From the NCBI GenBank assembly GCA_017511045.1, contig JAFWLM010000120.1, positions 62,001 to 126,000 of the forward strand: a stretch of 64,000 bases of DNA, written 5' to 3'. A model generated the notes under the pieces. The model did not search any database and was not told where the DNA came from. It saw nothing but the letters and a program-made list of their open reading frames with translations. Below are positions 42,860 to 52,350 of this stretch, in pieces; position 1 is the stretch's first letter, and each line of letters opens with the position of its first letter. The position numbers were made by a program, and so were the translations under genes. This stretch comes from Lachnospiraceae bacterium. Lineage in GTDB: Bacteria; Bacillota; Clostridia; Lachnospirales; Lachnospiraceae.

Positions 42860-44692
42860 ATGAGCAGATTATCAGTAGTGACTACGGGTAAAATGCGCAC
42901 AACAGGAATTGAGCTCAGAGAGCAGCTCGCTCGCAGAATTGCGGCGAACCCGCCGGGTGTCTGTCCGGTCGAGCAGCAGCTTGCTTTCTTAAAGACCTGT
43001 CATGCGCAGACCTGTGGAAAGTGTGTTCCATGCCGGGAAGGCCTTGGACAGCTTGCGGAAATGCTGGAAGAGGTTCTCGACAACAAGGCAACAATGAAAG
43101 AACTCGAACAGATCGAAAACCTGGCAAGAAGCATCAGCAATTCCGCTGACTGTGCGATCGGTTTTGAAGCTGCAAATATGGTCCTTCGCGGACTGGAAGG
43201 CTTCAGGGAAGACTATGAGTCCCATATCAAAGAACACAGATGTGTCAGCATGTATGAGCAGCCGATCCCCTGCGTTACCCTCTGTCCGGCGAGTGTGGAC
43301 ATTCCGGGCTACATTGCGCTTGCAGGTGCCGGAAGATGTGACGACGCGATCCGCCTGATCAGAAAAGATAATCCGTTCCCGACCGCCTGCGCATTGATCT
43401 GTGAGCATCCGTGCGAGGCACGCTGCCGACGTATGATGATCGATGATGCGGTCAATATCCGCGGGCTGAAACGTTATATCGTAGATAACGCATCTGCAGA
43501 TTCCATTTCCACACCGCCATGCAATCCTGCCACAGGAAAGAGAGTGGCTGTCGTTGGAAGCGGTCCGTCCGGCTTGACAGCGGCTTACTTCCTTCAGCTG
43601 ATGGGCCATCAGGTCACAGTATTTGAAGAAAAAGCAAAACTTGGCGGAATGCTCCGTTATGGTATTCCGAATTACCGTTTCCCGAGAGAACGTCTTGAGC
43701 AGGATCTTGCTGCTATTCTTTCTACGGGAATCGAAGTTAAGACCAACACTCCGATCGGCACAGATGAAGTGAAGAAATTAAGAGAAGAGTATGATGCCGT
43801 TTATCTGGCAATCGGTGCGCATACAGATAAAAAACTCCGTATTGACGGTGAGGATGCATCGAACGTGATCTCCGCAGTTGAGATGCTGCGTAAGATCGGT
43901 GATGACGAATATCCGGATTTCACCGGTAAAGAAGTCATCGTGGTCGGCGGCGGCAACGTTGCAATGGACTGCGCGAGAACCGCGATCAGATGCAAAGCAA
44001 AATCCGTCGGCATCGTCTACAGAAGACGCCAGGAGGATATGACGGCACTTGCATCTGAAGTGGAAAGCGCAATGGCAGAAGGCGTTGAGATGATCACGCT
44101 GAAAGCTCCTGTCCGTATCGAGAAGGATGAGAACGGAAATGCCACCGCACTGATCGTTCAGCCTCAGGTCATCGGAAAAGTGAAAGACGGCCGTCCGGCT
44201 CCGAGCAATGCAGATAAACCGGAGCAGAGGATCACAGCAGATGTGATCATCGTAGCAGTCGGACAGGATATCGTCGCTAAACCGTTTGAAGAAGCCGGCA
44301 TTCCGGTCAACAGAAACAAGATCGTTGCTGATGCAAGCGGTGACGTTGGTGTAACCGGTGTCTTTGCAGGCGGCGAGTGCGTCTTAGGACCGGCAACGGT
44401 TATCCGTTCCATCGAAGGCGGAAAAGTTGCGGCAGCAAATATTGATGAGTATCTTGGATACCATCATCCGATCTCCGTGGATATTGAGATTCCGGAACCG
44501 CTGCTGAACGATAAGATCGCAAGCGGCCGTGTCAACCTGCATGAAATTGAAGCCAGCACGAGAAAGCTTTCCTTTGACGGCGTAGAAGAGCCGATGAGCG
44601 AAGAAGAAGCGCTGCGCGAATCCAGCAGATGCCTGCGTTGTGACAAGCATGGCTGCGGATCACTGAGAGGAGGGCGTGTACACTTATGGTAA
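42860..44692 (+). CDS. NuoF-type Fe-S domain fused to GltD-like NAD(P)-binding flavoprotein
   Basis: 610 residues from ATG 42860, which has AAAGGAG upstream. Residues about 45-135 are the NADH_4Fe-4S domain of NuoF/HydB (CGKCVPCREG, then SADCAIG), but the preceding FMN/NADH-binding domain of NuoF is absent. Residues about 140-580 are GltD-like: cysteines in CVTLCPAS and CALICEHPCEARCRR, a FAD motif VVGSGPSGL and an NAD(P) motif VVGGGNVAMDCAR. The C-terminus has another small cysteine set (CLRCDKHGCG). The stop overlaps the hydrogenase ATG by seven bases, so this is its electron-input partner, using NAD(P)H through GltD-type chemistry. Confidence 0.88.
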   Translation: MSRLSVVTTGKMRTTGIELREQLARRIAANPPGVCPVEQQLAFLKTCHAQTCGKCVPCREGLGQLAEMLEEVLDNKATMKELEQIENLARSISNSADCAIGFEAANMVLRGLEGFREDYESHIKEHRCVSMYEQPIPCVTLCPASVDIPGYIALAGAGRCDDAIRLIRKDNPFPTACALICEHPCEARCRRMMIDDAVNIRGLKRYIVDNASADSISTPPCNPATGKRVAVVGSGPSGLTAAYFLQLMGHQVTVFEEKAKLGGMLRYGIPNYRFPRERLEQDLAAILSTGIEVKTNTPIGTDEVKKLREEYDAVYLAIGAHTDKKLRIDGEDASNVISAVEMLRKIGDDEYPDFTGKEVIVVGGGNVAMDCARTAIRCKAKSVGIVYRRRQEDMTALASEVESAMAEGVEMITLKAPVRIEKDENGNATALIVQPQVIGKVKDGRPAPSNADKPEQRITADVIIVAVGQDIVAKPFEEAGIPVNRNKIVADASGDVGVTGVFAGGECVLGPATVIRSIEGGKVAAANIDEYLGYHHPISVDIEIPEPLLNDKIASGRVNLHEIEASTRKLSFDGVEEPMSEEEALRESSRCLRCDKHGCGSLRGGRVHLW

Positions 44693-46419
44693 ATTTAAAG
44701 ATCAATAATAAAGAAATATGCGTCCCGGAAGGAACTTCGATCTTAGAAGCTGCAAAGCAGAACAAGATCAAGATCCCGACACTGTGTTATCTGAAAGATA
44801 TCAATGAGATCGGCGCATGCCGGATCTGTCTTGTCGAGATCAAAGGAAAAGAGACCCTTGTCGCTTCCTGTAATACAGAAGTCGAAGAGGGAATGGAAGT
44901 ATTCACAAACACAAAGAAGGTTCAGATGGCCCGGATGACAAACATCCAGCTGATCCTTGCAAGACATAATACGAACTGTCCGGCATGCACAAGAAACGGA
45001 AACTGTGTATTACAGGATCTCGGAAATGAACTTGCAAGAGGACCGCTTCCGTTTAAGAGAAGCTATACCCATGAGCCGTGGAACAGAGAGTTCCCGCTGA
45101 TCCGTAACTCCAGTAAATGCGTTAAATGCATGCGCTGTGTACAGATCTGCGATAAGGTACAGACCCTTGGCATCTGGGATATCGTTAATACAGGATACCG
45201 TACAGCAGTTAATGTTGCTGACGACAGATCCATCGAACAGACCGATTGTGCTGCATGCGGACAGTGCATCACACATTGCCCGGTCGGAGCTCTTCATGAA
45301 AGAGATGATATCGTGAAGTTTGAAGAGGCGCTTTATGACGAGGATAAGATCGTTGTCGTACAGATCGCGCCGGCAGTCCGTGCTGCATGGGGCGAGGGCC
45401 TTGGACTTACGAGAGAGCAGGCAACTGAAAAGAGAATGGTTGCTGCTGTAAGAGCAATGGGCGTTGACTATGTTTTCGATACCAACTTCACAGCCGATCT
45501 TACGATCATGGAAGAGGGCAACGAGTTTATTGAGCGTATGAAGAATCCGGAGAAGCATCAGTGGCCGATGTTCACTTCCTGCTGCCCGGGCTGGGTACGC
45601 TTCCTCAAAGGACAGTATCCGGAACTGATCCCGAACCTTTCCACTGCAAAATCACCGCAGCAGATGTTCGGTGCAGTTACGAAGTCATATTACGCAAAAC
45701 TGCTTGATGTAGATCCGAACCGCATCTTCTGCGTATCGATCATGCCGTGTATCGCAAAGAAAGCGGAGTGTGAGATCCCTGTTATGAATGATGCAGGTGC
45801 AGGTCCGGATGTTGATATGTCCCTGACCACCCGTGAGCTTGACAGACTCGTGAAGCTTCATCTGATCGATGCAGCAGAGCTCGAGGAAGAAGAGTTTGAT
45901 ATGCCGCTCGGTGTTGGAACCGGTGCAGCCGTGATCTTCGGCGCAACCGGTGGTGTTATGGAAGCAGCATTAAGAACGGCATCCTTTGTCCTTGAAGGAC
46001 ACAATCCGGATCCGGATGCATTCAAAGTCGTTCGTGGACTTGACGGCATTAAAGAAGCAGAAGTTGAGATCGCAGGAATCAAGGTGAAGGCAGCTGTTGC
46101 GAGCGGCCTTGGAAATGCAAGAAAGATCTGTGATATGATTAGAGCCGGTGAGGCAGACTATCATTTCGTTGAGATCATGGCATGTCCGGGCGGTTGCGCA
46201 GGCGGCGGCGGTCAGCCGATCAAAGACGGCGAAGAGCTGGCAGGCGTCCGTGGTGAGAACCTGTACGCATTGGATAAGGCCAACACCCTTCGTTTCTCCC
46301 ATGAGAACCCGTCTGTAATCGCAGCTTATAATGATTACTTTGAGCATCCGCTGTCTCATGTATCTCATAAGCTCCTCCATACAGACCACAGTGCATGGAA
46401 GATGCCGAACGAGAAATAG
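44686..46419 (+). CDS. hydA: [FeFe]-hydrogenase, group A, multi-cluster
   Basis: 577 residues. N-terminal [2Fe-2S] domain (about 1-75), His-Cys [4Fe-4S] motif (ARHNTNCPACTRNGNC), two ferredoxin clusters (CVKCMRCVQIC, CAACGQCITHC), then the H-cluster domain. All three signatures are intact: TSCCPGW with Cys299/Cys300, MPC with Cys355, and ACPGGCAGGGG with Cys500/Cys504. It is soluble, with no export signal. In such two-subunit arrangements the enzyme exchanges electrons between H2 and NAD(P)H, possibly with ferredoxin by bifurcation. Start overlaps the upstream gene by seven bases; a strong terminator follows. Confidence 0.97.
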   Translation: MVNLKINNKEICVPEGTSILEAAKQNKIKIPTLCYLKDINEIGACRICLVEIKGKETLVASCNTEVEEGMEVFTNTKKVQMARMTNIQLILARHNTNCPACTRNGNCVLQDLGNELARGPLPFKRSYTHEPWNREFPLIRNSSKCVKCMRCVQICDKVQTLGIWDIVNTGYRTAVNVADDRSIEQTDCAACGQCITHCPVGALHERDDIVKFEEALYDEDKIVVVQIAPAVRAAWGEGLGLTREQATEKRMVAAVRAMGVDYVFDTNFTADLTIMEEGNEFIERMKNPEKHQWPMFTSCCPGWVRFLKGQYPELIPNLSTAKSPQQMFGAVTKSYYAKLLDVDPNRIFCVSIMPCIAKKAECEIPVMNDAGAGPDVDMSLTTRELDRLVKLHLIDAAELEEEEFDMPLGVGTGAAVIFGATGGVMEAALRTASFVLEGHNPDPDAFKVVRGLDGIKEAEVEIAGIKVKAAVASGLGNARKICDMIRAGEADYHFVEIMACPGGCAGGGGQPIKDGEELAGVRGENLYALDKANTLRFSHENPSVIAAYNDYFEHPLSHVSHKLLHTDHSAWKMPNEK

Positions 46420-46443
46420 TATTTGAATAACAAGTAAGTTTAT

Positions 46444-46480
46444 AAAAAAGCAGGAGCCGGTTTTTGGCTCCTGCTTTTTA
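46444..46480 (+). terminator. Bidirectional terminator after hydA
   Basis: AGCAGGAGCC and GGCTCCTGCT pair around a seven-base loop, with A6 before and T5 after. It also serves the facing MFS gene. Confidence 0.93.
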
Positions 46481-46528
46481 CAGAGGGGTTTATTCTGCGA
46501 GTGCTAATTCGTGTTCATCTGTTTCTAC

Positions 46529-47842
46529 TTATTCTTCTGTCTTTGTCTCATCTTGAGGAGCAGCTTCAGCAGGTGCTGCCTGAGGAATGTCCGCTGACGG
46601 AGCTTCTTTGAGGTTCTTCGGAACGATCGGAAGAACGAAGATCAGGCAGAGAACGACTGCGATCAGGAACATCCACATAACACCGGAGGAAGCGTTTCCG
46701 AATTTGCCGCCGAGTGAGATCGCCACGAAGCTGAAGGATTTGATGACCTGGGTCAGCGGATGGATCACGCGGTTGACGGCGTTGTATTCGCGGGCTCCGA
46801 AGATAGAGATCGCAAGTGACGGACACATGTTAAAGCATCCACCTGAGAAGAAGGTGTTCAGGCAGATCATGCAGATCGTGACAGTCGGATTCATGACGGT
46901 TGCAAGGACAACGAGGGAGATAATGAAAACGATGCACATGAGCACGGTCGTCATTCTGGTACCGATCTTTTTGTCGATGAAACCGGTTACGATCGATCCG
47001 ACAAAACCGAACGCTGCGGAGTACATCATAACGGTCGGAGCATTTGCGATGCCGCGGCTGAACATCAACGGAACTAACTGTGCCGGCATACCGGAACTCT
47101 GAAGGAGCAGGAATCCGAAAGCAATAACGAAGAACCATACGATCGGAGTCTTGAGAAGCTTCTTGACCGTCCATTTGGATTTATAGTTCTTAGCTGCTTC
47201 CTGCATTGCCCTAAGCTGCTCAATGCCTTCTTCCTTGTTGTCCGGGAACAGTCCCATAGCTTCCGGTCTTTCCTTGATCCAGAAAATGGAGAGGATCGCC
47301 ATGACAGCCATGATGATCGCCAGAACAAGCATCGGTGATTTCAGTTTTAAACCTTTTGCAAGCATGCCGGAGAAGATTGGAGTAAAGATGATATTTGCAA
47401 GGTAAGTACCTGTAGTGGTGATACCTAAGATCTCCGCTTTCTTTCTCGGAAACCAGTTTGCCATCAAGGTGTTTGTGACAACGAAACCATAGCCCTGTGC
47501 AAATGCGAACATCAGGATAACGCCGATGACGTAAACGACCATGTTCGTTGCATAGCCGGCCAGGATAACGCCGATCGCACTGATGATCAATGAAATGATA
47601 GTTACGATCCTGACACCTTTCTTTAAGCACCACTGTGCAAGAAGGAAGGCAGCGACCACGCCGACCAGAGATGCGATCGTATTGATCGTGTATAAGATAT
47701 CCGTACCGCATCCTAAGTTTCCTGCTGCCTGCGGAACCACGAAGTTTGCAGACAGGCCGATAACGAAACTACAAAGGATATACATGATGATCGAATGGAT
47801 CACCAGAGAGTATCCTATCGCAAAACTTTTTTTCTTTTCCAT
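46529..47842 (-). CDS. MFS transporter, oxalate:formate antiporter-like (OFA)
   Basis: 437 residues with twelve predicted membrane helices. The first loops and YGFVVTNTLMANWFPRKKAE are the signature after TM4 in OFA-type MFS carriers, and the C-terminal tail is Ala/Pro/Glu-rich. Members exchange small carboxylates. It lies 14 bases downstream of the amidohydrolase gene on the same transcript, so it probably imports or exports the carboxylate that enzyme uses. Confidence 0.9.
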   Translation of the reverse strand: MEKKKSFAIGYSLVIHSIIMYILCSFVIGLSANFVVPQAAGNLGCGTDILYTINTIASLVGVVAAFLLAQWCLKKGVRIVTIISLIISAIGVILAGYATNMVVYVIGVILMFAFAQGYGFVVTNTLMANWFPRKKAEILGITTTGTYLANIIFTPIFSGMLAKGLKLKSPMLVLAIIMAVMAILSIFWIKERPEAMGLFPDNKEEGIEQLRAMQEAAKNYKSKWTVKKLLKTPIVWFFVIAFGFLLLQSSGMPAQLVPLMFSRGIANAPTVMMYSAAFGFVGSIVTGFIDKKIGTRMTTVLMCIVFIISLVVLATVMNPTVTICMICLNTFFSGGCFNMCPSLAISIFGAREYNAVNRVIHPLTQVIKSFSFVAISLGGKFGNASSGVMWMFLIAVVLCLIFVLPIVPKNLKEAPSADIPQAAPAEAAPQDETKTEE

Positions 47843-47856
47843 AATTCACCTTTCCT

Positions 47857-48849
47857 TTATTTTATACCTAACACACGTTCTGCGTTTTTGTGACAGATCA
47901 GTTCTTTCTCCTCTTCGGTCAGATCTTTGCACGCGTTGAAGCAGGCAAAGGAATCCTCCAGAGAAACAAAGGGGTAATCCGTTGCGAAGAAGATCCGGTC
48001 GGCACCGACGGAGTCAATGGCACAGCGCATAGCAGCCGGATGATACTTTCCGCTTGTTGTTATATAAATGTTGGATTTGAAATACTCGGACGGGGTTTTC
48101 TTCAGTGTCTTTGTAATATGAGCTCTTCCTGTCTCATAGCCTTCATCCATTCTTCCCAGATAATACGGAAGCCCTTCGCCCATGTGACCGGCAATAAACT
48201 GTGCCTTCGGGAAACGGTCAAAGATGCCGTTGATGATCAGGCGCATCACATGTGTTGCAGCTTCCATGTTCCAGGTCCAGATCGGTCCGCACAGTTCTTC
48301 ACATCCATTCAGCATGAGCATGCCTTCGGGAAGTGTGTCGATAACATGCAGGGAGACAGGGACATTCAGCTCACATACCTTCTCCCAAAGCGGATAGTAG
48401 ATTTCTTCGTCCAGATAATGGAAATACTGGTGGCCCTGCACGATCGCTCCGCAGAAACCGAGCTCTTTCACACAGCGCTCCAATTCTTCTGCAGCGCCTT
48501 TGGGATCTGCAAGCGGAAGAGCGGCAAATGCCTGAAAACGGTCGGGATATTTATGTACGGCTTCTGCAAGGAAGTCGTTGCTTTCCCGCGCGATACGGAC
48601 AGCCTCTGCCGGATCATCGATTGCCTGAACAGAAGGGGAACCGCTGGAAAGGACCTGCATATCCATGCCGAACGCATCCATTTCCGGAAGCCGGAAAGCT
48701 TCTACAGGAGATGCCAGGCGCGGGAACACATTTTTGATCATAAGATCCATGTCCATCATTTCCGGACGTTTGGTCTTTTCCGCCCATTCCATACGGATCG
48801 GTCCCATCATCTGAGGCTGATAATGTTCTTCGATACCAATGATTCTCAA
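47857..48849 (-). CDS. Amidohydrolase-family (ACMSD/gamma-resorcylate decarboxylase-like) enzyme
   Basis: 330 residues if translation starts at TTG 48849, which has AGAGGTGA five bases upstream; other TTG and GTG codons exist up to 48882 but have weaker sites. The first strand ends IGIEEHYQ, the E-x-H variant of the amidohydrolase metal motif found in non-oxidative aromatic decarboxylases. HVIDTLPEG, FIAGHMGEGLPY and the ATDYPF aspartate complete the site. The expected reaction is metal-dependent decarboxylation (or hydration) of an aromatic or enoic acid. It is divergent from a LysR regulator and followed by an OFA carrier. Confidence 0.86.
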   Translation of the reverse strand: MRIIGIEEHYQPQMMGPIRMEWAEKTKRPEMMDMDLMIKNVFPRLASPVEAFRLPEMDAFGMDMQVLSSGSPSVQAIDDPAEAVRIARESNDFLAEAVHKYPDRFQAFAALPLADPKGAAEELERCVKELGFCGAIVQGHQYFHYLDEEIYYPLWEKVCELNVPVSLHVIDTLPEGMLMLNGCEELCGPIWTWNMEAATHVMRLIINGIFDRFPKAQFIAGHMGEGLPYYLGRMDEGYETGRAHITKTLKKTPSEYFKSNIYITTSGKYHPAAMRCAIDSVGADRIFFATDYPFVSLEDSFACFNACKDLTEEEKELICHKNAERVLGIK

Positions 48850-48932
48850 TTTCTTCACCTCTTTTCCTTTCTCTATTGTCAATTTCTATTTTAACGGGTT
48901 TATTCCGAAGCGGTATTACGGCTTTTTTATGG

Positions 48933-48966
48933 TTGTCATAACGATTTTGTATGCCTTATAATCGTT
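48933..48966 (+). promoter_or_regulatory. LysR promoter overlapped by inverted repeat
   Basis: TTGTCA (48933-48938) and TATAAT (48957-48962) with an 18-base spacer drive the LysR gene. AACGATT (48940-48946) and AATCGTT (48960-48966) form a 7-bp inverted repeat that covers the -10, a plausible LysR binding or autoregulatory site between the divergent genes. Confidence 0.65.
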
Positions 48967-48986
48967 GAAAGGGGAGTGAGGTTTTT

Positions 48987-49862
48987 ATGGATATTTATAG
49001 TTTAAAAATATTCCTGAGTGCTTCCGAGACATTGAATTTCACTAAAACCGCACAGGAGTTTTATCTGGCGCAGCCCGTGATCAGCAGACGTATCCGTGAA
49101 CTGGAAACAGAATTCGGCTGCCAGCTTTTTATACGCAACCGGCACGGAGTACAGCTCACCGAAGAGGGCAGACTCCTGGTTCCTGCCGTGAAAGCTTCTG
49201 TCACCGAACTGGAAAAAGGCATGGAACAGGTGAAAGAGAGGATCCGCTCCCGGACCGGCGAGATCAGTATTGCGGCGATCACTCCTGCGACCAACTCCTT
49301 TCTGCCATCGATCATCGGAGAGTTTTCACTTTCCCATCCGGGAGTTAAGATCGATGTTCAGAGAATGGTGCCGAAGCAGCTGAAGGAAAGCATAGAACTC
49401 GGCAGCCATGATATTTATATTGCTTCGGAGGATGATCTGAACAATTGCACAGACTGGGAAAGCTGTCTGCTGCGTTCCGATGAGATCGGGCTGATCGTCC
49501 GGAAACAGGAGCCGCTCTACTCGAGGGAGGATGCGATCCAGTTTCTTTCCGAAAACAAGATCCTGAAGGTTCCTTTTGAAGATTCCCCTTCACTGACTGC
49601 AAGGGCAAGAGTGATCCTGGATAAACTCCAATTGGATAATTTCGAGGTCGAGGAAGTACGGCCGATCGAATCACTGCTGTTCAATATCGCATCCGGGCTG
49701 GGCGTTGCGATCCTTCCGGATAATGTTGCGAATCTTGCTGCGTTCGACCTGAAGTTTGTGTCGATCGATCCGGAGAGCAGAATGCATATGCAGATGGTAT
49801 GGAGGGCGGACGCTCCGACGCAGGTGAAGGAATTTGCGGAACTTGTGAAAACCCGCATTTAA
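48987..49862 (+). CDS. LysR-family transcriptional regulator
   Basis: 291 residues. The N-terminal winged helix (FLSASETLNFTKTAQEF..QPVISRRIRELE) is followed by the substrate-binding domain of two alpha/beta lobes. The ATG follows GGGGAGTGAGG. It is divergent from the amidohydrolase/OFA pair and probably controls it in response to the substrate or product. No cysteine or metal features stand out. Confidence 0.93.
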   Translation: MDIYSLKIFLSASETLNFTKTAQEFYLAQPVISRRIRELETEFGCQLFIRNRHGVQLTEEGRLLVPAVKASVTELEKGMEQVKERIRSRTGEISIAAITPATNSFLPSIIGEFSLSHPGVKIDVQRMVPKQLKESIELGSHDIYIASEDDLNNCTDWESCLLRSDEIGLIVRKQEPLYSREDAIQFLSENKILKVPFEDSPSLTARARVILDKLQLDNFEVEEVRPIESLLFNIASGLGVAILPDNVANLAAFDLKFVSIDPESRMHMQMVWRADAPTQVKEFAELVKTRI

Positions 49863-49865
49863 AGG

Positions 49866-49894
49866 TTAAGAAAAACACAATCTTGTGATATGAT
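49866..49894 (+). promoter_or_regulatory. Promoter of the GH2 gene (leaderless)
   Basis: TTAAGA (49866-49871) and TATGAT (49889-49894), 17-base spacer. The ATG at 49903 is eight bases after the -10, so the transcript would start two or three bases before it; no ribosome site is present. Confidence 0.5.
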
Positions 49895-49902
49895 ATACAA
49901 TT

Positions 49903-52239
49903 ATGATACGACTGAATAATAAATGGGAATTTGTATATGAGTGGTCCGATGATTTCATGAAGTATTTCATCGACGGCGAAGCGGTCCGCCTTCCGCATAA
50001 TGTCGGCGAAATCCCGCTTCATTACGCATCCCCTGAAAACTATAATACGATCTGCGGCTACCGCAGAGTCTTAGATATTCCGGAGGAAGTGATCGGAAGC
50101 AAGATCTTTCTTCAGTTTGACGGCGCTGCACATATTGCGGAGATCTTTATCAATCAGCAGTCCGTTGCAAAGCATTACTGCGGCTATACTTCCTTCCGCG
50201 TAGATATTTCAGATCTGGTCCATGCAGGTAAGAACCATCTGGCGGTGAAGCTCGACTGCCGGGAAAATCCGGAGATCCCGCCGTTTGGCTTTGTGATCGA
50301 TTATCTGACATACGGCGGCCTTTATCGTGATGTCTGGATGGATATCCGTCCGAATACCTATATCGAAGATGTATTTGTTTACACGAAGGATAAGAATACG
50401 ATCCACGTGGATGTCAGCTGTGTCGGCAATCCGATGATCACTGACGTCGAGATCTTCAGCCCGAACGGCAGCCTGGTCGCAACGGCAAAAGACTGCCAGA
50501 ACAGCACGGACATCTATATCTCCCAGCCGAAGCTCTGGTCGATGGATCATCCGAATTTATATAAGTGCGTGGTTACGATCAAAAATGAGGATTATATCGA
50601 TACTCTGGAAACCACGTTTGGAATGCGTGTTGCGGAATTCCGTGAGGACGGCTTCTACCTGAACGGCACAAAGGTGTTCGTTCGCGGTTTAAACCGTCAT
50701 CAGTGCTACCCATACATCGGCTATGCGCTTCCGGAACATCTGCAAAGGGAAGATGCAAGGATCCTGAAAGAGGAGCTTTGCGTGAATGCTGTTCGCACCT
50801 CGCATTATCCGCAGAGCCACTATTTTATCGATGAATGTGATAAGATCGGACTCTTTGTCTTTACCGAGTTCCCGGGATGGCAGCATATCGGAGATGAGAA
50901 GTGGAAAAAGCAGGCTCTTGAAAACCTGAAGGAAATGATCCTCCAGTACCGGAACCATCCGTCCATTATGCTCTGGGGCGTCCGTATCAATGAGAGCGTT
51001 GATGATGATGAGTTCTATACAAGGACGAATGAACTGGCGCACAAGCTGGATCCGTCCCGTCCGACCTCAGGCGTCAGATATCTGGAGAAGAGCCATCTTT
51101 TAGAAGATGTTTATGCATTTAATGATTTTTCCCATGACGGAACGAATGTCGGATGCCGTCCGAAACATGCAGTCACACCAGATACAGACAAAGCATATCT
51201 GATCAGTGAAAGCAACGGTCATATGTATCCGACCAAGCCGTTCGACAGTTGGAGCCACCGTCAGGAGCAGGCGCTGCGCCATGCAAGGGTCCTGGATGCC
51301 GCAATGTCCAACGGCGATATCGCCGGATGCTTCCAGTGGTGCATGTTTGACTATGCGACCCATAAGGATTTCGGCTCCGGCGACCGCATCTGCTATCATG
51401 GTGTCATGGATTCTTTCCGAAATCCGAAACTGGCAGCAGTAACCTATGCCAGCCAGGGAGAAGAGGAAGTTGTTTTGGAACTTGGATCTTCGTTTGATAT
51501 CGGCGATTATCCGGCAGGCCAGAAAGGTTCGGTGTTTGCCTTTACCAATGCAGATGAGATCCGTCTGTATAAGAATGATAAATTCGTAAAAAGCTTTGAA
51601 CCGGCCGACTGGGATGCCCTTGCGCACGGGCCGATCGAGATCGATGATATGATCGGAGATCTGCTGGAAAGTGAAGAGGGCTTTGAGCCGAAGAAAGCAG
51701 CGCTTCTCAGAAACTGCCTTCTGTCTGCGGAAAAACACGGCTTCCAGACGATGCCGTTGATCGATAAGCTGAAAATGGGATATGCGATGCTGAAATATAA
51801 GCTGAGCTACGAAGACGGTGTTGCCCTCTACGGCAAGTATGTCAGCAACTGGGGCGGAGAGTCGACCGTCTGGAGAGTGGACGCGGTCCGTTATGGCGAA
51901 GTGGTTAAAAGTAAGATCTTAACACCCGGAAACCAGCTGCATATCGAAGCGACAGCATCCAAACTCAATCTGGTCGAGGGCGACTGCTACGATATGGCCC
52001 TGGTCCGTATCCGCATCGTGGATGAAAACGGAAACCTGGCTCCGTATGCCCAGCTTCCGATTGCACTGGCAACGGAAGGAATGATCCATGTGGAAGGTCC
52101 GCAGGTCATCACGGCGGAAGGCGGAATGTGCGGATGCCTTGTAAAAACCGATGGCTGGGGCGGTGACGGACGCCTGATCATTTATACAGAAAGCGGCCTG
52201 GAAACGGCGATCGACTTCAATGTATATGTGGAAGATTAA
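49903..52239 (+). CDS. Glycoside hydrolase family 2 protein
   Basis: 778 residues. GH2 order: jelly-roll sugar-binding domain (about 1-170, GYRRVLDIPEE, LQFDGAAHIAEIFIN), immunoglobulin-like domain (about 170-265), then the TIM barrel (VRGLNRHQCYPYIGYALP, NAVRTSHYPQS). The acid/base Glu is in GVRINES near 367 and the nucleophile Glu probably in ISESNGH near 438. A C-terminal beta domain follows. There is no signal peptide: a cytosolic beta-galactosidase- or beta-glucuronidase-like enzyme. It is not obviously linked to its neighbours; it has its own promoter and no ribosome site. Confidence 0.92.
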   Translation: MIRLNNKWEFVYEWSDDFMKYFIDGEAVRLPHNVGEIPLHYASPENYNTICGYRRVLDIPEEVIGSKIFLQFDGAAHIAEIFINQQSVAKHYCGYTSFRVDISDLVHAGKNHLAVKLDCRENPEIPPFGFVIDYLTYGGLYRDVWMDIRPNTYIEDVFVYTKDKNTIHVDVSCVGNPMITDVEIFSPNGSLVATAKDCQNSTDIYISQPKLWSMDHPNLYKCVVTIKNEDYIDTLETTFGMRVAEFREDGFYLNGTKVFVRGLNRHQCYPYIGYALPEHLQREDARILKEELCVNAVRTSHYPQSHYFIDECDKIGLFVFTEFPGWQHIGDEKWKKQALENLKEMILQYRNHPSIMLWGVRINESVDDDEFYTRTNELAHKLDPSRPTSGVRYLEKSHLLEDVYAFNDFSHDGTNVGCRPKHAVTPDTDKAYLISESNGHMYPTKPFDSWSHRQEQALRHARVLDAAMSNGDIAGCFQWCMFDYATHKDFGSGDRICYHGVMDSFRNPKLAAVTYASQGEEEVVLELGSSFDIGDYPAGQKGSVFAFTNADEIRLYKNDKFVKSFEPADWDALAHGPIEIDDMIGDLLESEEGFEPKKAALLRNCLLSAEKHGFQTMPLIDKLKMGYAMLKYKLSYEDGVALYGKYVSNWGGESTVWRVDAVRYGEVVKSKILTPGNQLHIEATASKLNLVEGDCYDMALVRIRIVDENGNLAPYAQLPIALATEGMIHVEGPQVITAEGGMCGCLVKTDGWGGDGRLIIYTESGLETAIDFNVYVED

Positions 52240-52277
52240 AAAATGCTTAAAATAAGGAAAAAACGATCAATTATTTC

Positions 52278-52306
52278 TTGACACTGCCACGTTAAAGTGC
52301 TATAAA
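52278..52306 (+). promoter_or_regulatory. Consensus promoter of the ilv-leu operon
   Basis: TTGACA (52278-52283) and TATAAA (52301-52306) with a 17-base spacer. Start is expected near 52313, about 225 bases before ilvB, leaving space for the leader peptide and attenuator. Confidence 0.85.
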
Positions 52307-52350
52307 ACAAAGAAATACTGCACAATTATTTATTTGGAGTTTTAGGAAAA

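Noticed and set aside
47890-48894. Plus-strand 334-codon open frame opposite the amidohydrolase
   Set aside because: Fully antisense to a gene with clear family motifs; His/Cys/Arg-rich composition typical of a shadow frame.
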